DNA of 7,334 nt from Atribacterota bacterium. GTDB lineage: Bacteria > Atribacterota > Phoenicimicrobiia > Phoenicimicrobiales > Phoenicimicrobiaceae. Position 1 is the first letter of the stretch. Every line of letters begins with the position of its first letter. The notes beneath the pieces were generated by a model that was not told the DNA's origin, made no database searches, and saw nothing but the letters and a program-made list of their open reading frames with translations. The stretch covers positions 1 through 7,334 of the forward strand of contig DAOUWX010000088.1 of the NCBI GenBank assembly GCA_030666935.1. Direction: 5' to 3'. This document shows, in pieces, positions 1 to 6,391 of the stretch. The translations under genes and the position numbers were made by a program.

Positions 1-64
1 CATCTTATTTTTTTCATCATATACTCGATATTGTTTTTCACCCAATACCGTTTTCTTTATCGCT

Positions 65-125
65 CATTACTAATTACTCATTACTTCTATTTACATCCCA
101 CACCTATACGCTAAACGCTATACGC
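65..125. repeat. Degenerate heptad tandem repeats downstream of queA
   Basis: There are two short arrays with a 7-bp period. Positions 65-85 hold three units of the form (C/A)ATTACT. Positions 105-125 hold three units of the form TA(T/A)ACGC, and the following bases run straight into the queA stop codon (129-131 on the plus strand). The same two word families reappear near ruvC (4760-4780 and 4792-4805) and ruvB (2722-2749). No function is evident. They resemble the heptanucleotide STRR repeats described from intergenic DNA of filamentous cyanobacteria in period and location only. Confidence 0.7.
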
Positions 126-128
126 TAA

Positions 129-1157
129 CTAAATAATAATCATCGCGTCTCCAAAACTGTAAAATCTATATTTTTCTCTTATCGCCTCTTGGTATGCCCT
201 GAAGAGAAAATCCTTTCCAATAAAGGCAGCAGCAAGCATTAAGGGGGTCGATTGGGGAAGATGAAAATTAGTAACTAATACATCCACTACCTTAAATTTA
301 TATTCGGGATAGATAAATATATTGCTCCAATTACTGCCGCTTACAATTCCATCTTGATTAAAATTAAAAGCAGATTCCAGGGTACGGGTTGTGGTAGTCC
401 CTACTGAAATAATCCGCCTTTTTTCGGCATGAGCTTGGTTAATTTTTTTAGCAACCTCAGAGGAAATAGAATAAAACTCCGAATCCATTTTATGTTCTTC
501 TACTTTTGAAACTCTTATAGGTTCAAAAGTTCCTCGGCCCACGTGTAAAGTTAAATAAATTATTTCAATTCCTTTTTGGGTAAGCTCTTTTAATAAAGGT
601 TTAGTAAAATGAAGTCCGGCAGTAGGAGCAGCGATTGAGCCATCATGAACAGCATAAACCGTTTGATAGTCATTTCCCGTTTTTAATTCTTCTTTAATGT
701 AAGGCGGGATAGGCATTTGTCCTATTTTATTTAAGATTTCTTTAAAATTACCCTTACAGTTAAAGCGGATAAGATAACTGCCTTTTTCTTCATTTTTATC
801 TTTTATTATCCCCTCTAATTCAGGTCCAAAAATTATCTTAGTGCCTGAATGAACAATCTTTCCCGGCCTTACCAAAACTTCCCAACATTTACCCTCTATA
901 GATTCAAGAAGTAAAACTTCCACTTTTCCTTTAGTTTTCTCTTTAAAGCCATATAACCTTGCTGGCAAAACTTTAGTATTATTTAAAACTAAAAGATCGC
1001 CTTTTTTAAGATAATTTTTAACGTCTTTAAAAATTTTGTGTTGGATTTTTTTTCCAGAGCGATTCAATACCATCAAACGGCTATGATCTCTTGGCTTAAT
1101 CGGCTTTTGGGCAATAAAACCCGAAGGAAGGTAATAATCAAATTCTTCTAATTTCAT
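129..1157 (-). CDS. queA: S-adenosylmethionine:tRNA ribosyltransferase-isomerase (QueA)
   Basis: This cytoplasmic enzyme transfers and isomerises the ribosyl part of S-adenosylmethionine onto 7-aminomethyl-7-deazaguanine in the tRNA anticodon wobble position, giving epoxyqueuosine. The 342-residue product has the family's usual length and its motifs are all visible: AQKPIKPRDHSRL (16-28), LNNTKVLPARLYG (58-70), GSIAAPTAGLHFT (173-185), LHVGRGTFEPI (204-214), VGTTTTRTLESA (252-263), VTNFHLPQSTPLML (295-308) and a C-terminal YSFGDAM (333-339). The start is ATG and gives the family N-terminus (LPSGFIAQ). The upstream Shine-Dalgarno is weak (GATGAG-like). The gene lies 21 bp after spoIID, so the two are probably co-transcribed. 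In many bacteria tgt follows queA, but the 128 bp beyond the stop hold mainly repeats, and any tgt would lie outside the window. No damage is seen. Confidence 0.97.
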   Translation of the reverse strand: MKLEEFDYYLPSGFIAQKPIKPRDHSRLMVLNRSGKKIQHKIFKDVKNYLKKGDLLVLNNTKVLPARLYGFKEKTKGKVEVLLLESIEGKCWEVLVRPGKIVHSGTKIIFGPELEGIIKDKNEEKGSYLIRFNCKGNFKEILNKIGQMPIPPYIKEELKTGNDYQTVYAVHDGSIAAPTAGLHFTKPLLKELTQKGIEIIYLTLHVGRGTFEPIRVSKVEEHKMDSEFYSISSEVAKKINQAHAEKRRIISVGTTTTRTLESAFNFNQDGIVSGSNWSNIFIYPEYKFKVVDVLVTNFHLPQSTPLMLAAAFIGKDFLFRAYQEAIREKYRFYSFGDAMIII

Positions 1158-1178
1158 TTTACACTCATCTGTTTATTT

Positions 1179-2579
1179 TTAGTATTTTTTTATAATATTT
1201 ATTCCCTGGTAATAATATTTTAAAATATCTTGATATCTGTATCCTTGAAGTGCCATACCATATGCGCCCCATTGGGACATTCCAACCCCATGCCCATTCC
1301 CTAAACCAGAAATAATAAAGGTAAAAGGAATATTTGATTTCACGATTTCTACTTTAAGCACTTCCTCCTCTTTTTCCTCTTCTCTTTCTTCTTTATTTTT
1401 CTTCATCAATTCGAGTAATTCTTTAATAGTCCAGTCTTTCTTTTGTTCTAAAATTTTCTTTATGGATTCTTTTTGCTCTTCTTTGTCTTCAATTTCCTTT
1501 TTATCTTCTGTCTCTTCCGTAATTCTTGATTCTTTCCCTATTACTTCGATATTAATAAGTGTACTCCTGATCAAATCTGCCCCTATTAAACTTCTAAAAT
1601 CATTTGTTTTTATATTAATAACTTCATTATTATCAACAATAAAAGCTAACTCACTTATTCTACCGGTTTCACTTCTTTTATTTGGTTCAATAAAAACAAC
1701 TGAATTTATCTTATAACCTTGTTTTTGTAGTTTTTTTGTTAAATCCTTTTCCTTTATAGAGAAAGACCAGGTGTGATGCGGAGGAGAAACTTTTTCTTCG
1801 AATTTTGATTCTACACTTCTTAAATAAGGCAAAAAGCTTCCCCAAACATTCTCACTATCCTCAGTATATCCTCCGCTATCAGAATGGTAGACTGCGTTAA
1901 TGGGTTTACCTTTGTAGGCTATAATCACTCCTCGAGTTTCATCAACAGCTTTATTAGTTAAAGGGTCTTCATGGTTTATTCCTCCGTAAGCCTGGCTGTT
2001 GGTAGAAGCACAAATATTGTAACCTTTATCAATATATTTATTCATATTAAAGATCGCGAAAGTTCTGGCTGCAACCGCTTGAGCCTTTAAAGCTTCTGCG
2101 GGCCAGCGTGGAGAAATTTCTTTCTTTAGAACTCCATAAAGATATTCCTCAATACCGACAATATTGATGACATTCAATTTTCTATGCTCTTTATCAATGT
2201 TTATTTCAATATTTCCTCGATAGCGATACTTTTGTCCATTAAATATAACTATAACCTTGGTATTCCCTGTTGGAACAATCTTTATAGGGCCAGAATAAAC
2301 ACCTTTTTCTAAAATCTCTATTCCCTTATCATGAGGTAATAATCTGACTATCTTACCGTGTTCTTCACTTATAAGATTATTTGATTTTAAATTATAAATT
2401 TTAAAAGAGCCGTCTCCGCTTATATTGATTTCAGTTTGATTTAAGAATATACCCACTCGAAGTATTGGCTGTTTTTCTGCTGCCAACATACTATTAGTGG
2501 ATATAAGCAGTGAAAAAATAAATAATACTCCTAAAAATAAAAAAAATTTATTAACTTTTCCTATGTTTAACTTTATCAA
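1179..2579 (-). CDS. spoIID: SpoIID/LytB-domain peptidoglycan lytic transglycosylase with a charged insertion
   Basis: This exported protein of the SpoIID/LytB family cleaves peptidoglycan glycan strands, mainly denuded ones in characterised SpoIID. Residues 11-34 form a hydrophobic signal peptide (possible cleavage after LAA, 32-34). The conserved core follows: YLYGVLKKEISP (146-157) with E154 as likely catalytic acid, AEALKAQAVAARTFA (161-175), C190, HSDSGGYTEDSENVW (232-246), PYLRSV (251-256) and GLGNGHGVGMSQWGA (425-439). Between about 349 and 412 a Glu/Lys-rich stretch, probably helical or coiled coil, interrupts the core before the final motif. That explains the length of 466 residues, above many family members. 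The start is TTG with GGAG 9 nt upstream; the next Met (31) would remove the signal peptide. The family also occurs in non-sporulating bacteria, so spore formation is not implied. The gene is named by domain; its physiological role is unknown. Confidence 0.9.
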   Translation of the reverse strand: MIKLNIGKVNKFFLFLGVLFIFSLLISTNSMLAAEKQPILRVGIFLNQTEINISGDGSFKIYNLKSNNLISEEHGKIVRLLPHDKGIEILEKGVYSGPIKIVPTGNTKVIVIFNGQKYRYRGNIEINIDKEHRKLNVINIVGIEEYLYGVLKKEISPRWPAEALKAQAVAARTFAIFNMNKYIDKGYNICASTNSQAYGGINHEDPLTNKAVDETRGVIIAYKGKPINAVYHSDSGGYTEDSENVWGSFLPYLRSVESKFEEKVSPPHHTWSFSIKEKDLTKKLQKQGYKINSVVFIEPNKRSETGRISELAFIVDNNEVINIKTNDFRSLIGADLIRSTLINIEVIGKESRITEETEDKKEIEDKEEQKESIKKILEQKKDWTIKELLELMKKNKEEREEEKEEEVLKVEIVKSNIPFTFIISGLGNGHGVGMSQWGAYGMALQGYRYQDILKYYYQGINIIKKY

Positions 2580-2776
2580 CCAACTTATCTCCTCTTTTTA
2601 ATTCTTTGTTCTTATTTCATTCATACTATAGCGCGCAGTACTATAATAACCGAGATACTTTTTATATTATTTCCTATGTATTTTTTTTCTTTTTCTTTTT
2701 TTATCACGGCAACGCTGTGATGCTACACGCTATCCGCTGTACGCTCTACGCTAGTTTTGCTATAGGTTAATTTTTT
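2580..2776. other. Spacer between ruvB and spoIID: pyrimidine tract, small hairpin, repeats
   Basis: This 197-bp spacer has no credible gene. Read on the plus strand it contains the spoIID Shine-Dalgarno (2589-2592) and a direct repeat TACTATA at 2624-2630 and 2639-2645 around GCGCGCAG. On the minus strand the first copy reads TATAGT, a possible -10 for spoIID, but no good -35 is seen. There is also a T-rich tract at about 2680-2702 and a hairpin of 8 bp with a 3-nt loop (2703-2710 with 2714-2721, one G-U pair). The hairpin is followed on the minus strand by A residues, so it is not a normal intrinsic terminator for ruvB. Confidence 0.5.
2722..2749. repeat. Four heptad units (GCTNNNC) downstream of ruvB
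   Basis: Four consecutive 7-bp units each begin with GCT and end in C, followed by GCTA. They belong to the same word family (…ACGCT…) as the units at 105-125 and 4792-4805. They begin about 28 bp beyond the ruvB stop codon. The sequence inside the units varies while the 7-bp spacing stays exact. Confidence 0.7.
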
Positions 2777-3796
2777 CTATAACAATTCCCTCTGAACATC
2801 CCTTTTTTTACCAAAATATTTATAAGTTAAGTCTGTGGCTACTCTTCCCTTGGGAGTTCGATGAAGAAAGCCTTTTTGCAAAAGATACGGTTCATAAACG
2901 TCACAAATAGTGTCCGTATCTTCGCTGATGGAGGCAGCTAAAGTTTGCAGACCCACTGGACCGCCAGAAAATTTTTCTACTATAGTAAGTAACAATTTTT
3001 TGTCTATGCCGCACAAACCGAAATCATCAATCTCCATCATTTTTAAACCATAATCAGCGATTTCTTGGTTAATAACTCCTTCGCCTTTTATTTGAGCATA
3101 ATCACGAAGTCTTCTTAAAAGTCTATTGGCAATACGAGGGGTGCCCCTTGACCTTAGAGAAATCTTTTTTGCTGCTTCTTCGGTTATTTTAACTTTTAAT
3201 ATTTTAGAAGATCTTATTACTATCTCTTCAAGCTCATTTTCCTGATAATAACCAACTCGAGTTATAACTCCGAAACGGCTTCTTAGGGGCGAGGTAATTA
3301 ACCCTGTACGAGTTGTGGCCCCAATAAGAGTAAATTTTGGTAAACTTATACGTATAGAACGAGCACTTGGACCTTTACCGATCAGAATATCTAATTCATA
3401 ATCTTCCATAGCGGGATATAGTATTTCTTCTACTGCTCGATTTAACCGGTGAATTTCATCAATAAATAAAACATCATTTTCCTGCAAATTAGTAATTATA
3501 GCTGCTAAATCACCTGCCCTTTCAATAACCGGGCCGGAAGTCATCTTGATATTAACTCCCATCTCATTAGATATTATATAAGCTAAGGTAGTTTTTCCTA
3601 AACCGGGGGGGCCGTATAAGAGAATGTGATCAATGGGTTCTCCTCTTTTTCGGGCAGCACTTATATATATATTAAAATTTTTTCTAATATTTTCTTGTCC
3701 AATGAATTCTTTAAAAAATTTAGGTCTTAAGTTTATATCTAAATCCGGTTCTTCTTTCCTTAATCCTAAATCAATAGCTTTTTCTTTAAATTCCAT
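2777..3796 (-). CDS. ruvB: Holliday junction branch migration helicase RuvB
   Basis: This is the AAA+ motor of the RuvAB complex. Hexameric rings load on DNA arms flanking a RuvA-bound Holliday junction and drive branch migration by ATP hydrolysis. The 339-residue protein is complete: Walker A GPPGLGKTT (62-70), Walker B LFIDEIHR (110-117), the sensor 1 region TLIGATTRTG (156-165), SPLRSRFG (169-176) with the arginine finger, the sensor 2 region RGTPRIANRLLRR (217-229) and a C-terminal winged helix with GFLHRTPKGRVAT (309-321). The ATG start has GGAG 6 nt upstream. It lies 90 bp downstream of ruvA on the same strand. That spacer is AT-rich with no strong terminator, so co-transcription with ruvA is likely. 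Confidence 0.98.
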   Translation of the reverse strand: MEFKEKAIDLGLRKEEPDLDINLRPKFFKEFIGQENIRKNFNIYISAARKRGEPIDHILLYGPPGLGKTTLAYIISNEMGVNIKMTSGPVIERAGDLAAIITNLQENDVLFIDEIHRLNRAVEEILYPAMEDYELDILIGKGPSARSIRISLPKFTLIGATTRTGLITSPLRSRFGVITRVGYYQENELEEIVIRSSKILKVKITEEAAKKISLRSRGTPRIANRLLRRLRDYAQIKGEGVINQEIADYGLKMMEIDDFGLCGIDKKLLLTIVEKFSGGPVGLQTLAASISEDTDTICDVYEPYLLQKGFLHRTPKGRVATDLTYKYFGKKRDVQRELL

Positions 3797-3886
3797 CTAT
3801 TACTCCATTGCTACATATTAAAATGAAACATTTTTAAAATAAATAATCATAATTATTAGAAACTTTCAATAAATGAAAATTAATAA

Positions 3887-4477
3887 TTATCCTATAATCT
3901 TCAGAGATTCTCGAACTAACTCTTCTGCGGTTAATTCCCCTTTAAATTTTTCTTGAGTTTTTTCTACTGCAGACTTTGCTTTTTTATAAGTATAGCCTAA
4001 CACTTTAAGAGCATCTATGGCATCGCTTATATTCTCAGATTTAAAAGTTTTTTCTACGTCTGCTTCCAGGAAGGTGATCTTGCTTATTTTTTCTTTTAAT
4101 TCTAATACGATCTTTTTTGCTAACTTATTCCCGATACCTACTATCGCTGTAATTGAATCTAAATCTTCTTGGAGAATTGCTTTACCAAAATCATCAGGAG
4201 TCATTTTGGATAAAATATTTAAACCTACCTTCGGACCAACTCCCGGTGTGCTAATCAGCAATTCAAAGAAATTATCTTCTTCCTTGGTTAAAAATCCATA
4301 AAGCATTATTTTATCTTCTCTTAAATATAAATACGTATAAATTTTAGTCTTATCGCCAATTTTCAAGGAAAGATTATTATAAGCAGGGATATTAATTTGA
4401 TACCCTATGCCGTTTGTATTTAATACAAGATAATTCACACCAACCGTATCAACTATTCCTTCTAAAAAAGATATCAA
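3887..4477 (-). CDS. ruvA: Holliday junction DNA-binding protein RuvA
   Basis: RuvA tetramers bind the four-way junction and hold it open for RuvB. At 196 residues the length is normal. It has an N-terminal OB-fold (about 1-62, start MISFLEG), the acidic pin in REDKIMLYGF (53-62; E54, D55), helix-hairpin-helix motifs TPGVGPKVGLNIL (77-89) and IVGIGNKLAKKIVLEL (112-127), and a C-terminal RuvB-contact domain (about 150-196, ISDAIDALKVLGYT). The start codon is TTG, fixed by a perfect AGGAGG at plus-strand 4485-4490, 7 nt upstream, and by the family N-terminus. Unlike many genomes where ruvC abuts ruvA, 329 bp of repeat-bearing spacer separates them here, so ruvAB may have their own promoter. I could not find a convincing one. 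Confidence 0.97.
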   Translation of the reverse strand: MISFLEGIVDTVGVNYLVLNTNGIGYQINIPAYNNLSLKIGDKTKIYTYLYLREDKIMLYGFLTKEEDNFFELLISTPGVGPKVGLNILSKMTPDDFGKAILQEDLDSITAIVGIGNKLAKKIVLELKEKISKITFLEADVEKTFKSENISDAIDALKVLGYTYKKAKSAVEKTQEKFKGELTAEELVRESLKIIG

Positions 4478-4806
4478 ATCCTTGCCTCCTAGAATAATTC
4501 TAAGATAAAAATCTTTTCCATTTACTCATAGATAGTTCAATCAATTTATTGTTTGACATATAGCTAAAAACGCAAAGCGAAAAACTAAAAACTATAATTC
4601 AAAAATCAAAACTTTTCTGATAATATAGCATTTTCTGTGTAAGCACCGGATTCTCCTGCCCTAAGTTATTTTATTAATTTTTTTCTAATGGGTTCGATTT
4701 ATCGAATCTTTCCCTCTTTTTCTAAACTCGTAACTCGTAACTTGCAACCTATAACTTATTACTCATTACATATTACTCATCACTGAATCCTCTACGCTCT
4801 ATGCTA
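4478..4806. other. 329-bp gene-free spacer between ruvA and ruvC
   Basis: No ORF with coding character is visible. The spacer contains the ruvA Shine-Dalgarno, an A-rich heptad array (4566-4614), a locally GC-richer block (about 4638-4662), a small palindrome TTCGAT-TT-ATCGAA (4693-4706) and a long heptad array (4725-4808). On the minus strand a TATTAT (plus 4620-4625) could be a -10 for ruvAB, but no matching -35 is found at 16-18 nt. No RNA gene or riboswitch is recognised. Confidence 0.55.
4566..4614. repeat. Seven phased A-rich heptads
   Basis: Seven consecutive 7-bp units fit the pattern A-rich pentamer plus two variable bases. Two central units are identical (AAAAACT at 4580-4586 and 4587-4593) and the others, for example AAAAACG and AAAAATC, are diverged copies. 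The period is exact but the sequence conservation is moderate, and A-richness could make the match look better than it is. Confidence 0.5.
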
Positions 4807-4808
4807 TT
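4725..4808. repeat. Twelve phased heptads ending at the ruvC stop codon
   Basis: Eighty-four bases divide into twelve consecutive 7-bp units with no slip in phase. The first two are identical (AACTCGT at 4725 and 4732). Units 1-9 share an (A/T/C)AC or AAC start followed by mostly pyrimidine-A-T variants such as AACTTAT and TACTCAT. The last three change to a CTACGCT-like word but stay in register. The array runs into the ruvC stop codon (4807-4809). It looks like an expanded and then diverged tandem repeat. Confidence 0.75.
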
Positions 4809-5277
4809 AATATTTTGTATGTATATGGCAAATTGCCACTGCTAAAGCATCTGCAGCATGGTCCGGCTGAGGAATTTCAGATAAATTGAGCAGGATTTTA
4901 ACCATAGATTGAACTTGATGTTTTTCCGCTCTCCCATTTCCCACGGTAGCTTGCTTGATCTGTAATGGAGTATATTCATAAAGTTGCAGTCCTATTAGAG
5001 CAACGGTTATAGCAACTATGCCATGAACCTTACTGACTGTAAGTGCACTTCGAACATTCTTATTAAAAAATATTTCCTCAATGGCAACTTCATAAGGATT
5101 ATGTTTTTCTATAAGTTCTTTTATCTTATAATGTATTCTTTTTATTCTAAAACTAAAAGTATCTTTCTTGTAAGTTAATATGCATCCGTAATCAATTAAT
5201 TCAATTTTCTTTTTCTCATACCGAATTAAACCATAGCCGGTATTAGCGAGCCCTGGATCGATACCTAAAATAATCAC
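4807..5277 (-). CDS. ruvC: Crossover junction endodeoxyribonuclease RuvC
   Basis: RuvC is the Holliday-junction resolvase: a dimer with an RNase H-like fold that nicks two opposing strands and needs Mg2+. The 156 residues cover the whole domain. The catalytic acids are D7 in ILGIDPGLANTG, E67 in VAIEEIFF, and H140 with D143 in PDHAADALA. A His at the third position is also known in some bacterial RuvC, for example that of Thermus, so it is not a defect. The start is GTG, overlapping the yebC stop in GTGA, with AAGGA 6 nt upstream inside yebC. This is a classic translational-coupling layout. The C-terminus is short (ends HTKY) but nothing essential is missing. Confidence 0.97.
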   Translation of the reverse strand: MIILGIDPGLANTGYGLIRYEKKKIELIDYGCILTYKKDTFSFRIKRIHYKIKELIEKHNPYEVAIEEIFFNKNVRSALTVSKVHGIVAITVALIGLQLYEYTPLQIKQATVGNGRAEKHQVQSMVKILLNLSEIPQPDHAADALAVAICHIHTKY

Positions 5278-6038
5278 GAATTATCCTTACTGGCTGATAT
5301 TTCTTCCATAATTTCATCAGCAATATTGAAATTAGCATAAACTTTTTGCACGTCATCATGGTCTTCCAACTGTTCCATTAAATTTAGCATTTGTGTTGCT
5401 TTTTTACCTTCCAAATCTACAGTAGTTTTTGGAATTAAAGTAACTTCGCTAAGCAAACAATCAATATTTTGTTCTTTTATTAAATTGCTAAACTTCTGGT
5501 AATCCTCAGGTGGAGTGATAACTTCAATATTTTCATTATCACTTTTTACATCTTCTGCTTCTGCTTCAAGTGCTAAATCTACAATAGTATCTTCATTAAC
5601 TTTCCCTTTTTCGAAGATAAAATATCCTCTTTTGTCAAACATCCAGGCAACACAACCGCTTTCACCTAAATTACCACCATTCTTAGAAAATATTTTTCTA
5701 AGCTCCGGAGCTGTTCTATTTCTGTTATCAGTTAAAACCTCTATCAAAACTGCAACTCCTCCCGGTCCATAACCTTCATATAACAACTCTTCATAAAAAA
5801 CTCCATCGGCTCCACCAGTACCTCGTTTAATAGCTCTTTCAATATTCTCGTTAGGCATATTGTTTTCTTTTGCCAATTGAATTGCAGTTTTTAATTTTAC
5901 GTTAGTCTCGGGATCTCCTCCTCCTGAACGTGCAGCAACAGTTATTACTCGAATTATTTTGGTAAATAGTTTCCCCCTTTGTGCATCCGCTTTGCCTTTT
6001 TTTCTTTTGATGGTACTCCACTTCGAATGTCCAGACAT
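5274..6038 (-). CDS. yebC: YebC/PmpR/TACO1-family protein
   Basis: This is a conserved cytoplasmic protein of the YebC/TACO1 family. Members have been described as DNA-binding regulators (PmpR) and more recently as ribosome-associated factors that help translation of difficult sequences. Which applies here cannot be read from the sequence. At 254 residues it has the usual length. Diagnostic segments are MSGHSKWSTIKRKKGKADAQ (1-20), AARSGGGDPETN (35-46), ENIERAIKRGTGG (64-76), YEGYGPGGVAVLIEVLTDN (87-105) and NGGNLGESGCVAWMF (120-134). The ATG has AAGGAG 9 nt upstream. It is first in a two-gene yebC-ruvC unit, an association found in many bacteria. A perfect 14-bp AT inverted repeat lies just upstream of its ribosome binding site. 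Confidence 0.97.
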   Translation of the reverse strand: MSGHSKWSTIKRKKGKADAQRGKLFTKIIRVITVAARSGGGDPETNVKLKTAIQLAKENNMPNENIERAIKRGTGGADGVFYEELLYEGYGPGGVAVLIEVLTDNRNRTAPELRKIFSKNGGNLGESGCVAWMFDKRGYFIFEKGKVNEDTIVDLALEAEAEDVKSDNENIEVITPPEDYQKFSNLIKEQNIDCLLSEVTLIPKTTVDLEGKKATQMLNLMEQLEDHDDVQKVYANFNIADEIMEEISASKDNS

Positions 6039-6058
6039 ATTTTATTTCTCCTTGAATA

Positions 6059-6103
6059 TAAAATTATTAAAACTTTAATTGTATATAATTTTTAATAATT
6101 TTA
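6059..6103. promoter_or_regulatory. Perfect 14-bp AT inverted repeat upstream of yebC
   Basis: The arm at 6059-6072 is the exact reverse complement of 6090-6103, separated by 17 bases. All bases in the arms are A or T. On the minus strand the central spacer reads ATTATATACAATTAAAG and contains the best -10-like box ahead of yebC. The yebC Shine-Dalgarno starts only a few bases beyond. It could be an operator around a promoter or a 5' UTR hairpin. In AT-rich DNA part of this match may be chance. Confidence 0.4.
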
Positions 6104-6135
6104 GCATATTAAAAGAGCAGATTCAATAAATCTAA

Positions 6136-6170
6136 TTAGTCGTTAGTCGTTAGTATTCAGTATTTAGTTA
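6136..6170. repeat. Five phased heptads (TTAGTCG family)
   Basis: Five consecutive 7-bp units have the consensus T(T/C)AGT(N)(N). The first two are identical (TTAGTCG). Two related units occur at 7182-7195, next to the putative mobile-element end. The array sits upstream of yebC. Confidence 0.7.
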
Positions 6171-6212
6171 AGAAAACTCAAAATATAAGAGATAAAAAAC
6201 TTAAAACCACCC

Positions 6213-6293
6213 ACCCAATAGGGCAGGCGTTCCCCGTTTTCGCAAAACCTGTCCCTGTGAAAACGGGGAACAGGCCAGCCTGTCTATTTCGGG
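6213..6293. repeat. GC-rich long imperfect palindrome (dispersed-repeat or terminator candidate)
   Basis: The core is a perfect 13-bp inverted repeat: GTTCCCCGTTTTC at 6229-6241 and its reverse complement at 6259-6271, with 17 bases between. An outer imperfect stem pairs roughly 6218-6228 with 6278-6287, and further out ACCC (6213-6216) with GGGT (6290-6293 region). The block is clearly more GC-rich than its surroundings. On the minus strand, downstream of nadE, it is followed by TTTTAAGTTTTTTAT, so it could end nadE transcription. Its size and composition fit a dispersed REP- or MITE-like palindrome better than a simple terminator. No ORF is present inside. Confidence 0.6.
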
Positions 6294-6391
6294 TCTCAAT
6301 TAATCGTTGGTTTTTGATAGTTACTATTAAGCGATGAAGATGTGGGGAGAAATATTGTAATTATAAGATAAAAAATATGAAATATGTTTAT

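Larger units (their letters stand above)
6039..6391. other. 353-bp gene-free spacer between nadE and yebC
   Basis: No credible gene is visible; only tiny ORFs occur. From left to right on the plus strand it holds the yebC Shine-Dalgarno, an AT-only inverted repeat (6059-6103), a heptad array (6136-6170, with a weaker A-rich one to about 6207), a GC-rich palindrome (6213-6293), and about 100 bp of unremarkable AT-rich DNA up to the nadE stop. The yebC-ruvC promoter must lie here or upstream. TATACA-like minus-strand sequence between the arms of the AT repeat is the best -10, without a clear -35. Confidence 0.55.

Noticed and set aside
1..20. Possible start of another minus-strand gene (ATG ATG AAA AAA ATA AGA) at the left edge
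   Set aside because: Met-Met-Lys-Lys-Ile-Arg resembles a signal-peptide start and the frame is open to the edge. But only six codons are visible and the upstream sequence has no clear Shine-Dalgarno.
1462..1716. Plus-strand ORF of 84 codons opposite spoIID
   Set aside because: It is a low-complexity Ser/Leu-rich antisense shadow of a confidently identified gene, with no ribosome binding site.
2703..2721. Intrinsic terminator for ruvB
   Set aside because: The stem is followed by A residues, not U residues, in the direction of ruvB transcription.
3633..3821. Plus-strand ORF of 62 codons opposite ruvB
   Set aside because: It is antisense to conserved ruvB codons and has no independent coding signal.
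4017..4301. Plus-strand ORF of 94 codons opposite ruvA
   Set aside because: It is an antisense shadow of ruvA, with hydrophobic, Ser-rich composition typical of such reads.
4553..4558. TTGACA on the plus strand as a -35 box
   Set aside because: No -10 box lies at suitable spacing and no plus-strand gene follows.
4725..4808. CRISPR-like array
   Set aside because: The units are contiguous 7-mers without spacers. No 20-40 bp repeat-spacer structure and no cas gene is present.
4807..5277. RuvC active-site mutation (His140 in place of Asp)
   Set aside because: A histidine at this position occurs in active RuvC such as that of Thermus, and the other three acidic residues are intact.
5515..5772. 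Plus-strand ORF of 85 codons opposite yebC
   Set aside because: It is an antisense shadow of yebC with no start signal.
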